Assembly (NCBI GenBank): GCA_965279115.1
Contig: OZ257137.1
Location: 6,845,235 to 6,909,234 of the forward strand
DNA: 64,000 nucleotides
DNA from: JAEUOS01 sp965279115
GTDB taxonomy: Bacteria; Pseudomonadota; Gammaproteobacteria; Burkholderiales; JAEUOS01
Direction of reading: 5' to 3'
The stretch's first letter is position 1. Every line of letters begins with the position of its first letter. The notes under the pieces are model-generated. The model was not told where the DNA came from. It saw only the letters and a program-made list of their open reading frames with translations, and searched no databases. The translations under genes were made by a program, and so were the position numbers. Of this stretch, positions 26,847-35,799 are shown in pieces.

Positions 26847-27937
26847 CGGTTGCCTCCGGTGGCCGGTGACGCGCCCGCCCAGCGTACCCGGTAGTTGATG
26901 AGCGTGTCGCAGGCCAGGAGAAGAAACAGCAACAAGCCCTGGAACACCCCGGTCAATGCGTTCGGCAAACCAAGACGCGACTGGCCGAGTTCGCCGCCAA
27001 TCAGGAACATCGACAGCAGGATGCCGGAAAACAGGATGCCCACCGGGTGCAGGCGACCGACAAAACATACGATGATCGCGGTGAATCCGTAGCCGGTGGA
27101 AACGAATGGCGTCAATTGGCGCAGCGGGCCGGCGGCCTCCATGCCACCCGCCAGCCCCGCCATCGCCCCCGACACCAGCAAGGCGGTCCACAGGGACGTG
27201 CGCGCAGAGAAACCGGCATAGCGTGCCGCCGCCGGCGACAAGCCACCCACCTGCAACTGGTAGCCGCGCCAGGAGCGGAAAATGAAGGCCCAGAAAACGC
27301 CCACCAGCACCAGCGCGACCAGGGCGCCGACATGCAGGCGCGACTGCGGCACCAGATTGGGCAGCCAGGTCGACGCATCGAAGGTCTGCGTCTGCGGAAA
27401 ATTGAAGCCTTTCGGGTCTTTCCAGCTCACGAACACGAGGTAGTTGAGCAACTGCTGGGCGACATACACCAGCATCAGGCTGACCAGGATCTCGCTGGCG
27501 TTGAAACGGTCGCGCAGAAAGGCCACGATGGCCGCCCAGGCCATTCCGCCGAGGGCGCCCGCCACCAAGATCAGCGGGGTGACGATCCACGGCGAAGCCT
27601 TGAAGCCGCTGCTGGTCATCCATAGCGCCAGCCCGCCGGATGCGATGGCGCCGAGCAGGAACTGCCCCTCCGCGCCGATGTTCCACACGTTGGAGCGGTA
27701 GCACACCGCCAGCCCGAGGGCGCACAGGATCAACGGCGTCGCCTTGAGCGCCACCTCGGTGAGCTGGCGACGGCCATTGAGCGGCTCGAAGAAATAGGCG
27801 CCGAGACCCGCCAGCGGGTTCTTGCCGAGCAGCACGAACAGCAGCGCCGCCAGCGCGACCGTGATCAGCAGCGCAAGCAGGGGCGAGGCGATGGTCATCG
27901 CCCTGGAGGGTTGCGGCCGCGCCTCAAGCCGGAACAT
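26843..27937 (-). CDS. BMP-type ABC transporter permease (larger subunit)
   Basis: A 364-residue permease of the same family, with about nine to ten helices. Typical blocks are FEPLNGRRQLTEVALKATPL, CYRSNVWNIGAEGQFLLGA and the coupling segment YQLQVGGLSPAAARYAGFSA. AGGAGGGG precedes the ATG at 27937; the gene overlaps the end of the ATPase gene by 14 nt and the smaller permease by 4 nt. Together they form the transmembrane heterodimer. Confidence 0.92.
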   Translation of the reverse strand: MFRLEARPQPSRAMTIASPLLALLITVALAALLFVLLGKNPLAGLGAYFFEPLNGRRQLTEVALKATPLILCALGLAVCYRSNVWNIGAEGQFLLGAIASGGLALWMTSSGFKASPWIVTPLILVAGALGGMAWAAIVAFLRDRFNASEILVSLMLVYVAQQLLNYLVFVSWKDPKGFNFPQTQTFDASTWLPNLVPQSRLHVGALVALVLVGVFWAFIFRSWRGYQLQVGGLSPAAARYAGFSARTSLWTALLVSGAMAGLAGGMEAAGPLRQLTPFVSTGYGFTAIIVCFVGRLHPVGILFSGILLSMFLIGGELGQSRLGLPNALTGVFQGLLLFLLLACDTLINYRVRWAGASPATGGNR

Positions 27938-29456
27938 GCGCCCCTCCTGCCGTCGCGGGCGTCCACAGGCCGGACATCCATTCGCCGATCTGCTCGATGG
28001 TGGCGTCCGCAGCCGCCACGGAAGGCGAAATGCGGCCACGCGCGATCACCAGCAGCCGATCGCTGATCTCGAAGAGTTCATCAAGCTCCTCGCTCACCAC
28101 CAGCACCGCGCACCCGGCGTCGCGCAGCTTGAGGATCTCGCCGCGGATCTGCGCCGCCGCGCCCACATCGACGCCCCAGGTCGGCTGGCTGATGATGAGC
28201 AGTTTCGGATTGGCGTCGATTTCGCGCCCGACGATGAACTTCTGCAGGTTGCCGCCCGACAGGCTCTTGGCCACCGCCTCGGTGCCGTTGGCCTTGACGT
28301 TGAAGGCCTCGATCAGGTGGCGCGCCAGGCGACGGGTAGCCGCCACCGAAATCCAGCCGCCCCGGACCGCCTCGGTGCGGGTCAAAAGCGTGTTCTGCGC
28401 CAGCGACAAGGTCGGCACGGCGCCGCGACCGAGGCGTTCTTCCGGCACGAAATGCATGCCCGCGGCCCGTCGGCTGTCGGCGCTCGCGCGCGCGACATCA
28501 TTGCCGAACAGGCGTATCGATCCGGCCGGCGACCGCGGGTCCTCGCCCGACAGTGCGGCCATCAGCTCCTGCTGGCCATTGCCCGACACGCCGGCGACGC
28601 CCACCACCTCGCCCGCCCGCACCGAGAACGCGATGTCCGCGAGGTCCATGCCGAACTGGTCCTGGCGCGCCAGCGACAAGCCCCGCACGTCGAGCACCAC
28701 CTCGCCGGGCGCACGTGCGACGTGCGAAAGCGCCGGTGGCTCGGCGCCGATCATCAGGCGCGACAGGCTGGCGTTGGTCTCCCGCGTCGGATCGACCTCG
28801 CCGGTGACCTTGCCCCCTCTGAGAACGGTGCAGTGATGGCACAGGGCGCGGATCTCGTCGAGCTTGTGGCTGATATAGATGATCGCCACACCCTCGCCGG
28901 CCAGCTGGCGCAATGTGCCGAAAAGCCGCTCGACCGCCTGCGGCGTCAGCACCGAGGTGGGCTCGTCAAGGATCAGGAGCTTGGGATTGGTCAGGAGCGC
29001 GCGCACGATCTCGACGCGCTGCCGCTCCCCGACCGACAACGTGTGCACCGGGCGCTGCGGCTCGACGTCGAGCCCATAGTCGGCCGCCACCTTGACCACG
29101 CGGCGCGTCACCTCCGCAAGCGAGAGCGAGCGGTCGACTCCCAGCCAGACGTTTTCGGCTGCGGTCAGCGTGTCGAAGAGGCTGAAGTGCTGGAACACCA
29201 TGCTGATGCCCAGCCGGCGCGCCTCCTGCGGATTGCGTATCGAAACTTCCTCGCCATTCCACAAGATGCGGCCTTCATCCGGGCGTACCGCGCCGTAGAT
29301 GACCTTCATCAGGGTGCTTTTCCCCGCGCCGTTCTCGCCCAGCAAGGCATGGATCTGCCCGGGCGCCACGTCCAGCGAAACGCCCCCGACAGCGACCACA
29401 CCGGGGTAGCGCTTGACAATCGCGCGCAAGCCGAGCAACTGCGATGCACCGCTCAT
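27924..29456 (-). CDS. BMP-type ABC transporter ATP-binding protein (tandem ATPase domains)
   Basis: A 510-residue protein with two ATPase domains, as in the sugar/nucleoside (CUT2-like) class. Domain 1 has Walker A GENGAGKST, signature LSVGERQRVEI and Walker B LLILDEPTSVL. Domain 2 has a degenerate Walker A (GVSGNGQQELMAALSG) and signature LSGGNLQKFIVGREI with Walker B LLIISQPTWGVD, where Gln replaces the catalytic Glu, usual in this group. The ATG at 29456 begins just before the conserved first domain. It is the first importer gene of the operon, after the Tsx-like channel gene. Confidence 0.94.
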   Translation of the reverse strand: MSGASQLLGLRAIVKRYPGVVAVGGVSLDVAPGQIHALLGENGAGKSTLMKVIYGAVRPDEGRILWNGEEVSIRNPQEARRLGISMVFQHFSLFDTLTAAENVWLGVDRSLSLAEVTRRVVKVAADYGLDVEPQRPVHTLSVGERQRVEIVRALLTNPKLLILDEPTSVLTPQAVERLFGTLRQLAGEGVAIIYISHKLDEIRALCHHCTVLRGGKVTGEVDPTRETNASLSRLMIGAEPPALSHVARAPGEVVLDVRGLSLARQDQFGMDLADIAFSVRAGEVVGVAGVSGNGQQELMAALSGEDPRSPAGSIRLFGNDVARASADSRRAAGMHFVPEERLGRGAVPTLSLAQNTLLTRTEAVRGGWISVAATRRLARHLIEAFNVKANGTEAVAKSLSGGNLQKFIVGREIDANPKLLIISQPTWGVDVGAAAQIRGEILKLRDAGCAVLVVSEELDELFEISDRLLVIARGRISPSVAAADATIEQIGEWMSGLWTPATAGGAHVPA

Positions 29457-29595
29457 GGGAGTGTTGTCAGGAGGAAAAGGGAAGCCCGAAAAGCCCGCCG
29501 CCCTGCAATCCCTGGGCATGCCGCGGCGCATGCGAAAGATACACCAAGGCGTCGAAAAACGAACGTGGCGGAGCGGACGGCGGGAACCGCATCGG

Positions 29596-29622
29596 CCCCG
29601 CCGCTGTCCGGTCGCGGCGGGG
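29596..29622 (-). terminator. Hairpin between the Tsx-like gene and the ABC ATPase gene
   Basis: CCCCGCCGC (29596-29604), 9-nt loop, GCGGCGGGG (29614-29622). There is no T tract on either side, so it may be a pause or mRNA-stability element rather than a full terminator. Confidence 0.4.
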
Positions 29623-29645
29623 ACGGATCCATCAGCTACAGCCGA

Positions 29646-30500
29646 TCAGAAATGGTACTCGGCGCGGATCATCGGGGTCTTGGCGGTGGCACCAGGGCCA
29701 GCTCCCGGTCCGATCGCGCCCGTGGTCGGGTTGCCGAACTTGTTCTTCCAGTACTGGTAGCCCACACCCAGCTTGAAGGTGCCCTTCGGCCCGCCCGCGA
29801 TCGCGCCCACGTCGAACATGATCTGGCCGTCGAAGTTGGTTTCGGTCGTCGTCGATCCGCCGAACTCGTTGGTCCCCTTAGGCGCGATGATGTTCATGAA
29901 GCCCTCGAAGGCCACCGGATAACTGCCGATGGGAATGCCCCATGAAGCCGTCAGCATGGCGTGCGTCTTGTAGGTATAGCGGCCGCCGGCGTAGCCGGTC
30001 GGCGAGTTGCTCTCGTCCAGGGCAAGCAGGCTCAAATTCAAGAACCCCGGAACGTCGAACATCACCGTCGGACCGGCGACGAGCATGCGCTTTTTCGAGG
30101 AATAGCCGACGTCATTCTTGGTGTTCCAGTCGAAACCGACCGTCGCGCCCCAGCCGCGAATGATGCCCCACTTGAGGTTCTTGCCGCTGATCTTGCCGAA
30201 ATCGAAGGTGTGGCGATAGACGACATACACCTCCTGCGCGCCAGAACCGTTGACCGCCGGATCGCGGTTGTCCGACTGGAGAAGATCGGCGTTGAAGAAG
30301 TTGGTGCCGTACTTGTAACCGCTGACGTGGGTCAGCGAGTAGATGTCCTTCTTGATGTCGGTCCGGCCGAACGGCTCGGCGAACTTGGTGCCGTAACGAT
30401 AGCCGATCGAGGTGTCACTCCATTCCGCCGCGCCGGCGGTCATGCTGCCGCATGCCGCTGCGACCGCGATCGCCGCTCCCAGAATCCTCTTCTTGCTCAT
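29646..30500 (-). CDS. Tsx-like nucleoside-specific outer membrane channel (OmpK family)
   Basis: A 284-residue predicted beta-barrel porin. A Sec signal occupies about residues 1-24 (ending MTAGAA), and the mature start EWSDTSIGYRYGTKFAEPFG matches the Tsx/OmpK family; further family features are DIKKDIYSLTHVSGYKYGTNFFNADLLQS and alternating strands. It ends in Phe (AEYHF), the signal recognised by the Bam machinery. Tsx passes nucleosides across the outer membrane. Located directly upstream of a BMP importer in the same direction, it would supply that importer. The ATG at 30500 begins the signal peptide and has AGGACA upstream. Confidence 0.88.
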   Translation of the reverse strand: MSKKRILGAAIAVAAACGSMTAGAAEWSDTSIGYRYGTKFAEPFGRTDIKKDIYSLTHVSGYKYGTNFFNADLLQSDNRDPAVNGSGAQEVYVVYRHTFDFGKISGKNLKWGIIRGWGATVGFDWNTKNDVGYSSKKRMLVAGPTVMFDVPGFLNLSLLALDESNSPTGYAGGRYTYKTHAMLTASWGIPIGSYPVAFEGFMNIIAPKGTNEFGGSTTTETNFDGQIMFDVGAIAGGPKGTFKLGVGYQYWKNKFGNPTTGAIGPGAGPGATAKTPMIRAEYHF

Positions 30501-30919
30501 GTTGTCCTGCCTTTCATGCATGGTTGGAATTTTTCGATCTGCACGTGAATACAAAAACAAAAGCAGTCCCTGCACTGCTTTCGTGGACACGCACGAATCT
30601 CGGGCTCATCTGCCGGCATCACCACTCGCAATAAGTGGGCCAGCGCACATAGAACATCGGGAAGCCCGCTTCCACGGACCCGACACGTTCAATAACGGTG
30701 CCCTTTGCGCAGGGCTGGTGCAGGGCACGCACCCTTGCATCAATGCCACGCACCAGAAACACACCCCTCGGACCAATCGGGTGCTGTGGCATGTCGCTTG
30801 CTTGATGTTGTATGCAAGATGGGACACCAGACCATATACCGGGCCTTCCGCCCCCCCTTGGTGCGCCGTGTTCCGCAACGGGGAATGACGACCAATTCAC
30901 TTCACACAGGAGCAGATGC
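30501..30919. promoter_or_regulatory. Divergent control region between the two BMP importer operons, with an inverted repeat
   Basis: A 419-nt gene-free stretch from which both operons read outward. CTTGC (30797-30801) and GCAAG (30814-30818) form an inverted repeat with 12-nt spacing, enclosing TTGTATGCAA (30808-30817), itself a near-palindrome of the kind bound by GntR-family regulators. A TATACC hexamer (30835-30840) is a possible -10 for the rightward operon, 85 nt before its start. No regulator gene is adjacent. Regulator identity is inference. Confidence 0.4.
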
Positions 30920-32035
30920 ATGACCACGCAATCGAATTCGCGACGCGCCGCGATCAAGACCCTCGGTGCCGCCGGCGCGCTCGCGGCGCTGCAGCCCTTC
31001 AACGCCTTCGCGCAAGCCAAGCCCATCGTGGTCGGCGTGATCTACGTGGGACCGAAGGACGACTTCGGCTGGAACCAGGCGCAGGCCGAGGCCGCGGCGC
31101 AGATCAAGAAGCTCTCGGGCGTCAAGGTGGTTGAGGAAGAGAAGGTCCCGGAAACCGCCGACGTGCAGAAGTCGATGCTAGCCATGATCAAGCAGGACAA
31201 GGCGACCATGCTGTTCCCCACCTCCTTCGGCTACTTCGACCCGCACATCCTGAAAGTCGCCGCCGACAACCCCACCATCCGCTTCGCCCATTGCGGCGGC
31301 CTGTGGACCGAGGGCAAGCACCCCAAGAACGTCGCGTCCTATTTCGGCTACATCGATGAATGCCAGTTCCTCAATGGCATAGTCGCGGCCACGGTATCGA
31401 AGTCGAAGAAGATCGGCTTCGTGGCCGCCAAGCCGATTCCGCAGGTCCTGCGCAACATCAACGCGTTCGCGCTGGGCGCCAAGTCCATCGACCCGTCGAT
31501 CACCACCCGCGTGGTGTTCACCGGCGAATGGTCCATGCCGGTCAAGGAAGCGGAAGCCACCAACGGCCTGATCGACCAGGGTGTCGATGTCATCACCTGC
31601 CACGTCGACGGACCCAAGGTGGTGGTGGAAACGGCTGAAAAGCGCGGCGCCTTCACCTGCGGCTACCACGCCAACCAGTCCAAGCTCGCGCCCAAGGGCT
31701 ACCTCACCGGTGCGGAATGGAACTGGCTCACGCCTTACACACAGTTCGTCAAGGCGGCCCAGGAAGGCAAGCCCCTCAACAACTTCCTGCGCGGCGGCCT
31801 GAAGGAAGGCTTTGTCAAGATGTCCGCGTACGGCGCGGCCGCACCGGAGAAGGGCCGCAAGGCCGCCGACGCGGCCAAGGCGCAGATGATGAAGGGCGGC
31901 TACGTCATCTTCAAGGCCGGCATGAAGGACAACAAGGGCAATGTGGTGGTGGCCAAGGACTCCCCGCAATCCGAGCTCGAGCTCGAGAAGATGAATTACC
32001 TGATCGAGGGCGTGATCGGCGCCATTCCCGGCTGA
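30920..32035 (+). CDS. BMP family ABC transporter substrate-binding protein (second system)
   Basis: A 371-residue binding protein of the BMP family. Its signal contains SRRAAIKTLG followed by a hydrophobic stretch and a cleavage-like NAFAQA, resembling a twin-arginine signal, unlike the lipoprotein signal of the first system. Core segments are VIYVGPKDDFGWNQAQAEAA, TMLFPTSFGYFDPHILKVAA, IGFVAAKPIPQVLRNINAFA and YHANQSKLAPKGYL. AGGAG lies 8 nt upstream of the ATG. It is the first gene of an operon holding formamidase and biuret-hydrolase-like enzymes, so its ligand may be a purine breakdown product or ureide rather than a nucleoside. Confidence 0.93.
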   Translation: MTTQSNSRRAAIKTLGAAGALAALQPFNAFAQAKPIVVGVIYVGPKDDFGWNQAQAEAAAQIKKLSGVKVVEEEKVPETADVQKSMLAMIKQDKATMLFPTSFGYFDPHILKVAADNPTIRFAHCGGLWTEGKHPKNVASYFGYIDECQFLNGIVAATVSKSKKIGFVAAKPIPQVLRNINAFALGAKSIDPSITTRVVFTGEWSMPVKEAEATNGLIDQGVDVITCHVDGPKVVVETAEKRGAFTCGYHANQSKLAPKGYLTGAEWNWLTPYTQFVKAAQEGKPLNNFLRGGLKEGFVKMSAYGAAAPEKGRKAADAAKAQMMKGGYVIFKAGMKDNKGNVVVAKDSPQSELELEKMNYLIEGVIGAIPG

Positions 32036-33129
32036 TGCCCGCCGCGCCGTCCGCCGCCGCGGGCGGCGCATCCCTGCCCATCATGAGCGACTCCACCCGC
32101 CGCGCACTCGAAGGCATCTTCTGGCCGGTGGTGTCGCTCGCCGCGGCCATGGTGGTCTTCGGCCTTTTCGTCGCCGTCACCGGCCGCGACGCCTTCGAGA
32201 TGTACGGCCTCATCTATGTCGGCGCCTTCAGCGACGCGTTCGCCTGGCAGAACACGCTGCAGCGCGCCGCCCCGCTGATCCTCACCGCGCTGGCGGTGGC
32301 CCTGCCGGCGCAGGCCGGCATGACCATCATCGGCGGCGAAGGCGCACTGGTGCTGGGTGGCCTCGCCGCCTCCACCGTACCGTCATTCGTCTCCGGCCCG
32401 CCCCTGCTGGTGCAGGTGGTCATGGCGCTCTTCGCCATGCTCGCGGGCGGGCTGTGGATCGGCCTGTCCGGATTCCTGCGTCACTATCGCGGTGTCAACG
32501 AAACCATCGCCAGCCTGCTGCTTTCCTACATCGCCATCGCGCTGATGAACCACTTCGTCGAGGGCGTGCTGCGCGACCCGGCCAGCCTCAACAAGCCGTC
32601 GACCAAGCCGATCGGCGACGCCAACATGCTGGGCAACCTGCCGGGCATCGATGTGCATGTAGGCCTCGCCTTCGGCATCATCATGTGCCTGCTGTTCTAC
32701 GTGGTGGTGCGCCATACCGGCATCGGCTTCGCCACCCGCATCGCCGGCGGCAACGTGCGGGCGGCGCGCCTGGCCGGACTGCCGGTGGGCTTCCTGATTC
32801 TCTGGACCTGTGTGGCCGGCGGCGCGGCGGCGGGCCTGGCCGGCATGGTCGAGGTGGCCGCCGTGCTCGGTTCGGCCAACGCGACACTGGTGTCGGGCTA
32901 CGGCTATGCCGGCATCCTGGTCTCGTTCATCGCCCGCCACAACCCGCTGGCCATCATTCCGGTCGCCATCCTGATTGGCGGGATCGGCGCCGCCGGCAGC
33001 CTGCTGCAGCGACGCATGGGCCTGCCGGATGCGGCCATGCTGGTGCTGCAAGGCATGGCATTCATGTTCATCCTCGGCATGGAAACCATGACCGGGCGCC
33101 TGAAATTTTTCCAGCCAAGGGGGAACTGA
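32035..33129 (+). CDS. BMP-type ABC transporter permease, larger subunit (second system)
   Basis: A 364-residue permease of the BPD_transp_2 family with about nine helices. MTIIGGEGALVLGGLAAS corresponds to the conserved GAEG block, and GIGFATRIAGGNVRAARLAG is the coupling segment. The ATG overlaps the preceding stop (TGATG); an internal ATG at 32083 (MSDSTRRALEGIFW) is an alternative that would remove a short Ala/Gly-rich leader. It ends one base before the next permease gene. Confidence 0.91.
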   Translation: MPAAPSAAAGGASLPIMSDSTRRALEGIFWPVVSLAAAMVVFGLFVAVTGRDAFEMYGLIYVGAFSDAFAWQNTLQRAAPLILTALAVALPAQAGMTIIGGEGALVLGGLAASTVPSFVSGPPLLVQVVMALFAMLAGGLWIGLSGFLRHYRGVNETIASLLLSYIAIALMNHFVEGVLRDPASLNKPSTKPIGDANMLGNLPGIDVHVGLAFGIIMCLLFYVVVRHTGIGFATRIAGGNVRAARLAGLPVGFLILWTCVAGGAAAGLAGMVEVAAVLGSANATLVSGYGYAGILVSFIARHNPLAIIPVAILIGGIGAAGSLLQRRMGLPDAAMLVLQGMAFMFILGMETMTGRLKFFQPRGN

Positions 33130-33130
33130 G

Positions 33131-34057
33131 ATGGATTCCGGCGGACTTGGCTGGTGGGGTGTGCTGCTCGCGGTGGTGGGCGGCGCGATCCGCGTCTCGA
33201 CCCCTTTCCTTTTCGTCAGCCTGGGCGAATGCATCACCGAGAAGAGCGGGCGCATCAACCTGGGGCTCGAGGGCATTCTCATCATGGGCGCGATGTCCGG
33301 CTACGGCATCGCCTACCTGACCGGATCCCCGTGGCTGGGCGTGCTGGTGGCCGGCTTGTCGGGGCTCGCGCTGGGCGCCCTGCATGGCGCGCTGTGCGGC
33401 CTGAAGCGGGTCAACGACATCGCCACCGGCATAGGCCTGATGATCTTCGGCACCGGTCTGGCGTTCTTTCTCGGCAAACCCTTCGTGCAACCCAAGGCAC
33501 CCACCCTGCCCTCGATTCCCTTCGGCTGGTGGAGCGACTCGCCGCAGATCGCCGCGGCCTTGCAGGTCAACGTGCTTTTCATCATCGGCCTGGTGCTGGT
33601 GTATGCGTTGCACTGGGGCTTCCTCAATACCTCGTGGGGCCTGGCCATCCGCACCGTCGGCGACTCCAGTGACGCCGCACGGGCGCTGGGCTTTTCGGTC
33701 AACCGGGTACGCCTGCTTTCCACCGCGGCAGGGGGTTTCCTTTCCGGCATCGGCGGCTCCTTCCTGTCGCTGTACTACCCCGGCAGCTGGAACGAAAGCC
33801 TTTCCAGCGGCCAGGGCCTGATGGCGGTGGCGCTGGTGATCTTCGCGCGCTGGGAGCCGCTGCGCTGCTTCTACGCCGCCCTCCTGTTCGGCGCCGCGGG
33901 GGCGCTCGGACCGGCGTTGCAATCGGTGGGCATCACCAGCGGCTATTACCTGTTCAACGCGGCGCCCTACCTGCTCACCCTGGCGATCATGATCGCCACA
34001 TGTTCACCCAATCGCAGCCTGGCGGGCGCACCGGGCGAACTGGGCGTGACGCAATGA
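33131..34057 (+). CDS. BMP-type ABC transporter permease, smaller subunit (second system)
   Basis: A 308-residue permease with about eight helices. The block LGECITEKSGRINLGLEGIL matches the GAEG-type motif of the first system's smaller subunit, and AIRTVGDSSDAARALGFSVN is the cytoplasmic coupling helix. It follows the larger permease after one base and precedes formamidase by 19 nt. Confidence 0.91.
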   Translation: MDSGGLGWWGVLLAVVGGAIRVSTPFLFVSLGECITEKSGRINLGLEGILIMGAMSGYGIAYLTGSPWLGVLVAGLSGLALGALHGALCGLKRVNDIATGIGLMIFGTGLAFFLGKPFVQPKAPTLPSIPFGWWSDSPQIAAALQVNVLFIIGLVLVYALHWGFLNTSWGLAIRTVGDSSDAARALGFSVNRVRLLSTAAGGFLSGIGGSFLSLYYPGSWNESLSSGQGLMAVALVIFARWEPLRCFYAALLFGAAGALGPALQSVGITSGYYLFNAAPYLLTLAIMIATCSPNRSLAGAPGELGVTQ

Positions 34058-34076
34058 CCCCCTCCCGGAGAGCCAC

Positions 34077-35099
34077 ATGAGCGGACTTGGCGGACTCAAC
34101 AAGACTCCCAACGGCGTCGTGCTTGGCATGGTGCAGTTGCAATTGCCGGTGGTCGACACGCCGGCGCAACTGGCGGCGCAGACCGCGCGCATCGTCGCGA
34201 TGGTCGGCAAGGCGCGCCGCGACCTGTCCACCATGGACCTGGTGGTGTTCCCGGAGTATTCGCTGCACGGGCTGTCGATGAACACCGATCCGGCCCTGAT
34301 GGTCTCGATGGACGGGCCCGAGGTGGCGGCGTTCCGCCAGGCCTGCATCGACAACCGTATCTGGGGCTGCTTCTCGATCATGGAAAAGAACCCGCGCGGC
34401 AACCCGTTCAACACCGGCATCATCTTCGACGACCGCGGCGAACTGCGGCTCTATTACCGCAAGCTGCACCCGTGGGTGCCGGTCGAGCCATGGGAGCCCG
34501 GCGACCTCGGCATCCCGGTATGCGAGGGGCCGAATGGTTCGACGATTGCGCTCATCATCTGCCATGACGGCATGTTCCCGGAAATGGCGCGCGAGTCGGC
34601 CTACAAGGGCGCCGAGATCATGATCCGCACCGCCGGCTACACCGCGCCGATCCGCCACAGCTGGAAGATCACCAACCAGGCCAACGCGTTCTCCAACCTG
34701 ATGGTCACCGCCAGCGTGTGCATGTGCGGCAGCGACGGCAGCTTCGACTCCATGGGCGAAGGCATGATCGTCAACTTCGACGGCACGCCCATCGTGGAAG
34801 GCGGCGGCCGGCCGGATGAAATCATCACCGCCGAGGTGCGCCCAGACCTGGTACGCGAAGCGCGCCGCATGTGGGGGGTGGAGAACAACATCTATCAGTT
34901 GGGCCACCGCGGCTTCGTGGCGGTGAAAGGCGGCGCGCGCGACTGCCCGTACACCTATATGCAGGACATGGTGGCCGGCCGCTACAGCCTGCCCTGGGAA
35001 AAGGAGGTGCAGGTCACCGACGGCACCTCGTGCGGCTTCGCCGCGCCCACCCGCGAGTATTCCCCGCAGGCACCGGTGGCGGAGAAGAAATATGCCTGA
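34077..35099 (+). CDS. amiF: Formamidase (nitrilase superfamily)
   Basis: A 340-residue nitrilase-superfamily amidase closely resembling Helicobacter AmiF, which hydrolyses formamide to formate and ammonia. The catalytic triad is visible: Glu in VVFPEYSLHGLS, Lys in LYYRKLHPWVPVEPW and Cys in IALIICHDGMFPEMARE. GYTAPIRHSWKITNQANAFS and WGVENNIYQLGHRGFVAVKGG also match the formamidase branch. CGGAGAG precedes the ATG. Its 3' end overlaps the next hydrolase by 8 nt. Its place inside an importer operon indicates hydrolysis of an imported amide or of a downstream product. Confidence 0.88.
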   Translation: MSGLGGLNKTPNGVVLGMVQLQLPVVDTPAQLAAQTARIVAMVGKARRDLSTMDLVVFPEYSLHGLSMNTDPALMVSMDGPEVAAFRQACIDNRIWGCFSIMEKNPRGNPFNTGIIFDDRGELRLYYRKLHPWVPVEPWEPGDLGIPVCEGPNGSTIALIICHDGMFPEMARESAYKGAEIMIRTAGYTAPIRHSWKITNQANAFSNLMVTASVCMCGSDGSFDSMGEGMIVNFDGTPIVEGGGRPDEIITAEVRPDLVREARRMWGVENNIYQLGHRGFVAVKGGARDCPYTYMQDMVAGRYSLPWEKEVQVTDGTSCGFAAPTREYSPQAPVAEKKYA

Positions 35100-35799
35100 C
35101 ACCGCCCTGCGCCCCGGCCCGGTCGCGGCCAACCCGTATGCCTGGCCCTGGAATGGCGACCTGCGTCCGCAGAACACGGCGCTGATCGTCATCGACATGC
35201 AGACCGACTTCTGCGGCATCGGCGGCTATGTCGACAAGATGGGCTACGACCTCTCCCTCACCCGCGCGCCGATCGAGCCGATCAAGCGCCTGCTGGCGGC
35301 CTTCCGCCTCAAGGGTTACCACGTCATCCACACCCGCGAAGGCCATCGCCCGGATCTCTCCGACCTGCCGGCCAACAAGCGCTGGCGCTCCCGCCAGATC
35401 GGCGCGGGCATCGGCGACCCGGGTCCTTGCGGACGCATCCTGGTGCGCGGCGAGCCGGGCTGGGTGATCATTCCCGAACTCGCGCCCTGGCCGGGTGAAC
35501 CGGTCATAGACAAGCCCGGCAAGGGCTCGTTCTGTGCCACCGATCTCGAGTTGATCCTGCGCACCCGCGGCATCGACAACCTCGTGCTCACCGGCATCAC
35601 CACCGACGTCTGCGTCCACACCACCATGCGCGAGGCCAACGACCGCGGTTTCGAATGCCTGCTCCTGGCCGACTGCTGCGGCGCCACCGACCCCGGCAAC
35701 CACGCGGCGGCGCTCAAGATGGTGACCATGCAGCATGGCGTGTTCGGCGCCGTGGCCGATTCGTCCCTGCTCCTGGCCGCCCTGGACCAAGCATCGTGA
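35092..35799 (+). CDS. biuH: Biuret-hydrolase-like cysteine hydrolase
   Basis: A 235-residue isochorismatase-fold cysteine hydrolase. The Asp-Lys-Cys triad is in ALIVIDMQTDFCG, VIDKPGKGSFCAT and TGITTDVCVHTTMREAND. The N terminus NPYAWPWNGDLRPQNTALIV and the segments GGYVDKMGYDLSLTRAPIEP, HTREGHRPDLSDLPANKRW and IGAGIGDPGPCGRILVRGEP are, as I recall them, almost the same as in Rhizobium biuret amidohydrolase BiuH, which converts biuret to allophanate and ammonia. GGAGAAG lies before the ATG. No allophanate hydrolase is in the window. The start and stop overlap both neighbours. Confidence 0.82.
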   Translation: MPDTALRPGPVAANPYAWPWNGDLRPQNTALIVIDMQTDFCGIGGYVDKMGYDLSLTRAPIEPIKRLLAAFRLKGYHVIHTREGHRPDLSDLPANKRWRSRQIGAGIGDPGPCGRILVRGEPGWVIIPELAPWPGEPVIDKPGKGSFCATDLELILRTRGIDNLVLTGITTDVCVHTTMREANDRGFECLLLADCCGATDPGNHAAALKMVTMQHGVFGAVADSSLLLAALDQAS

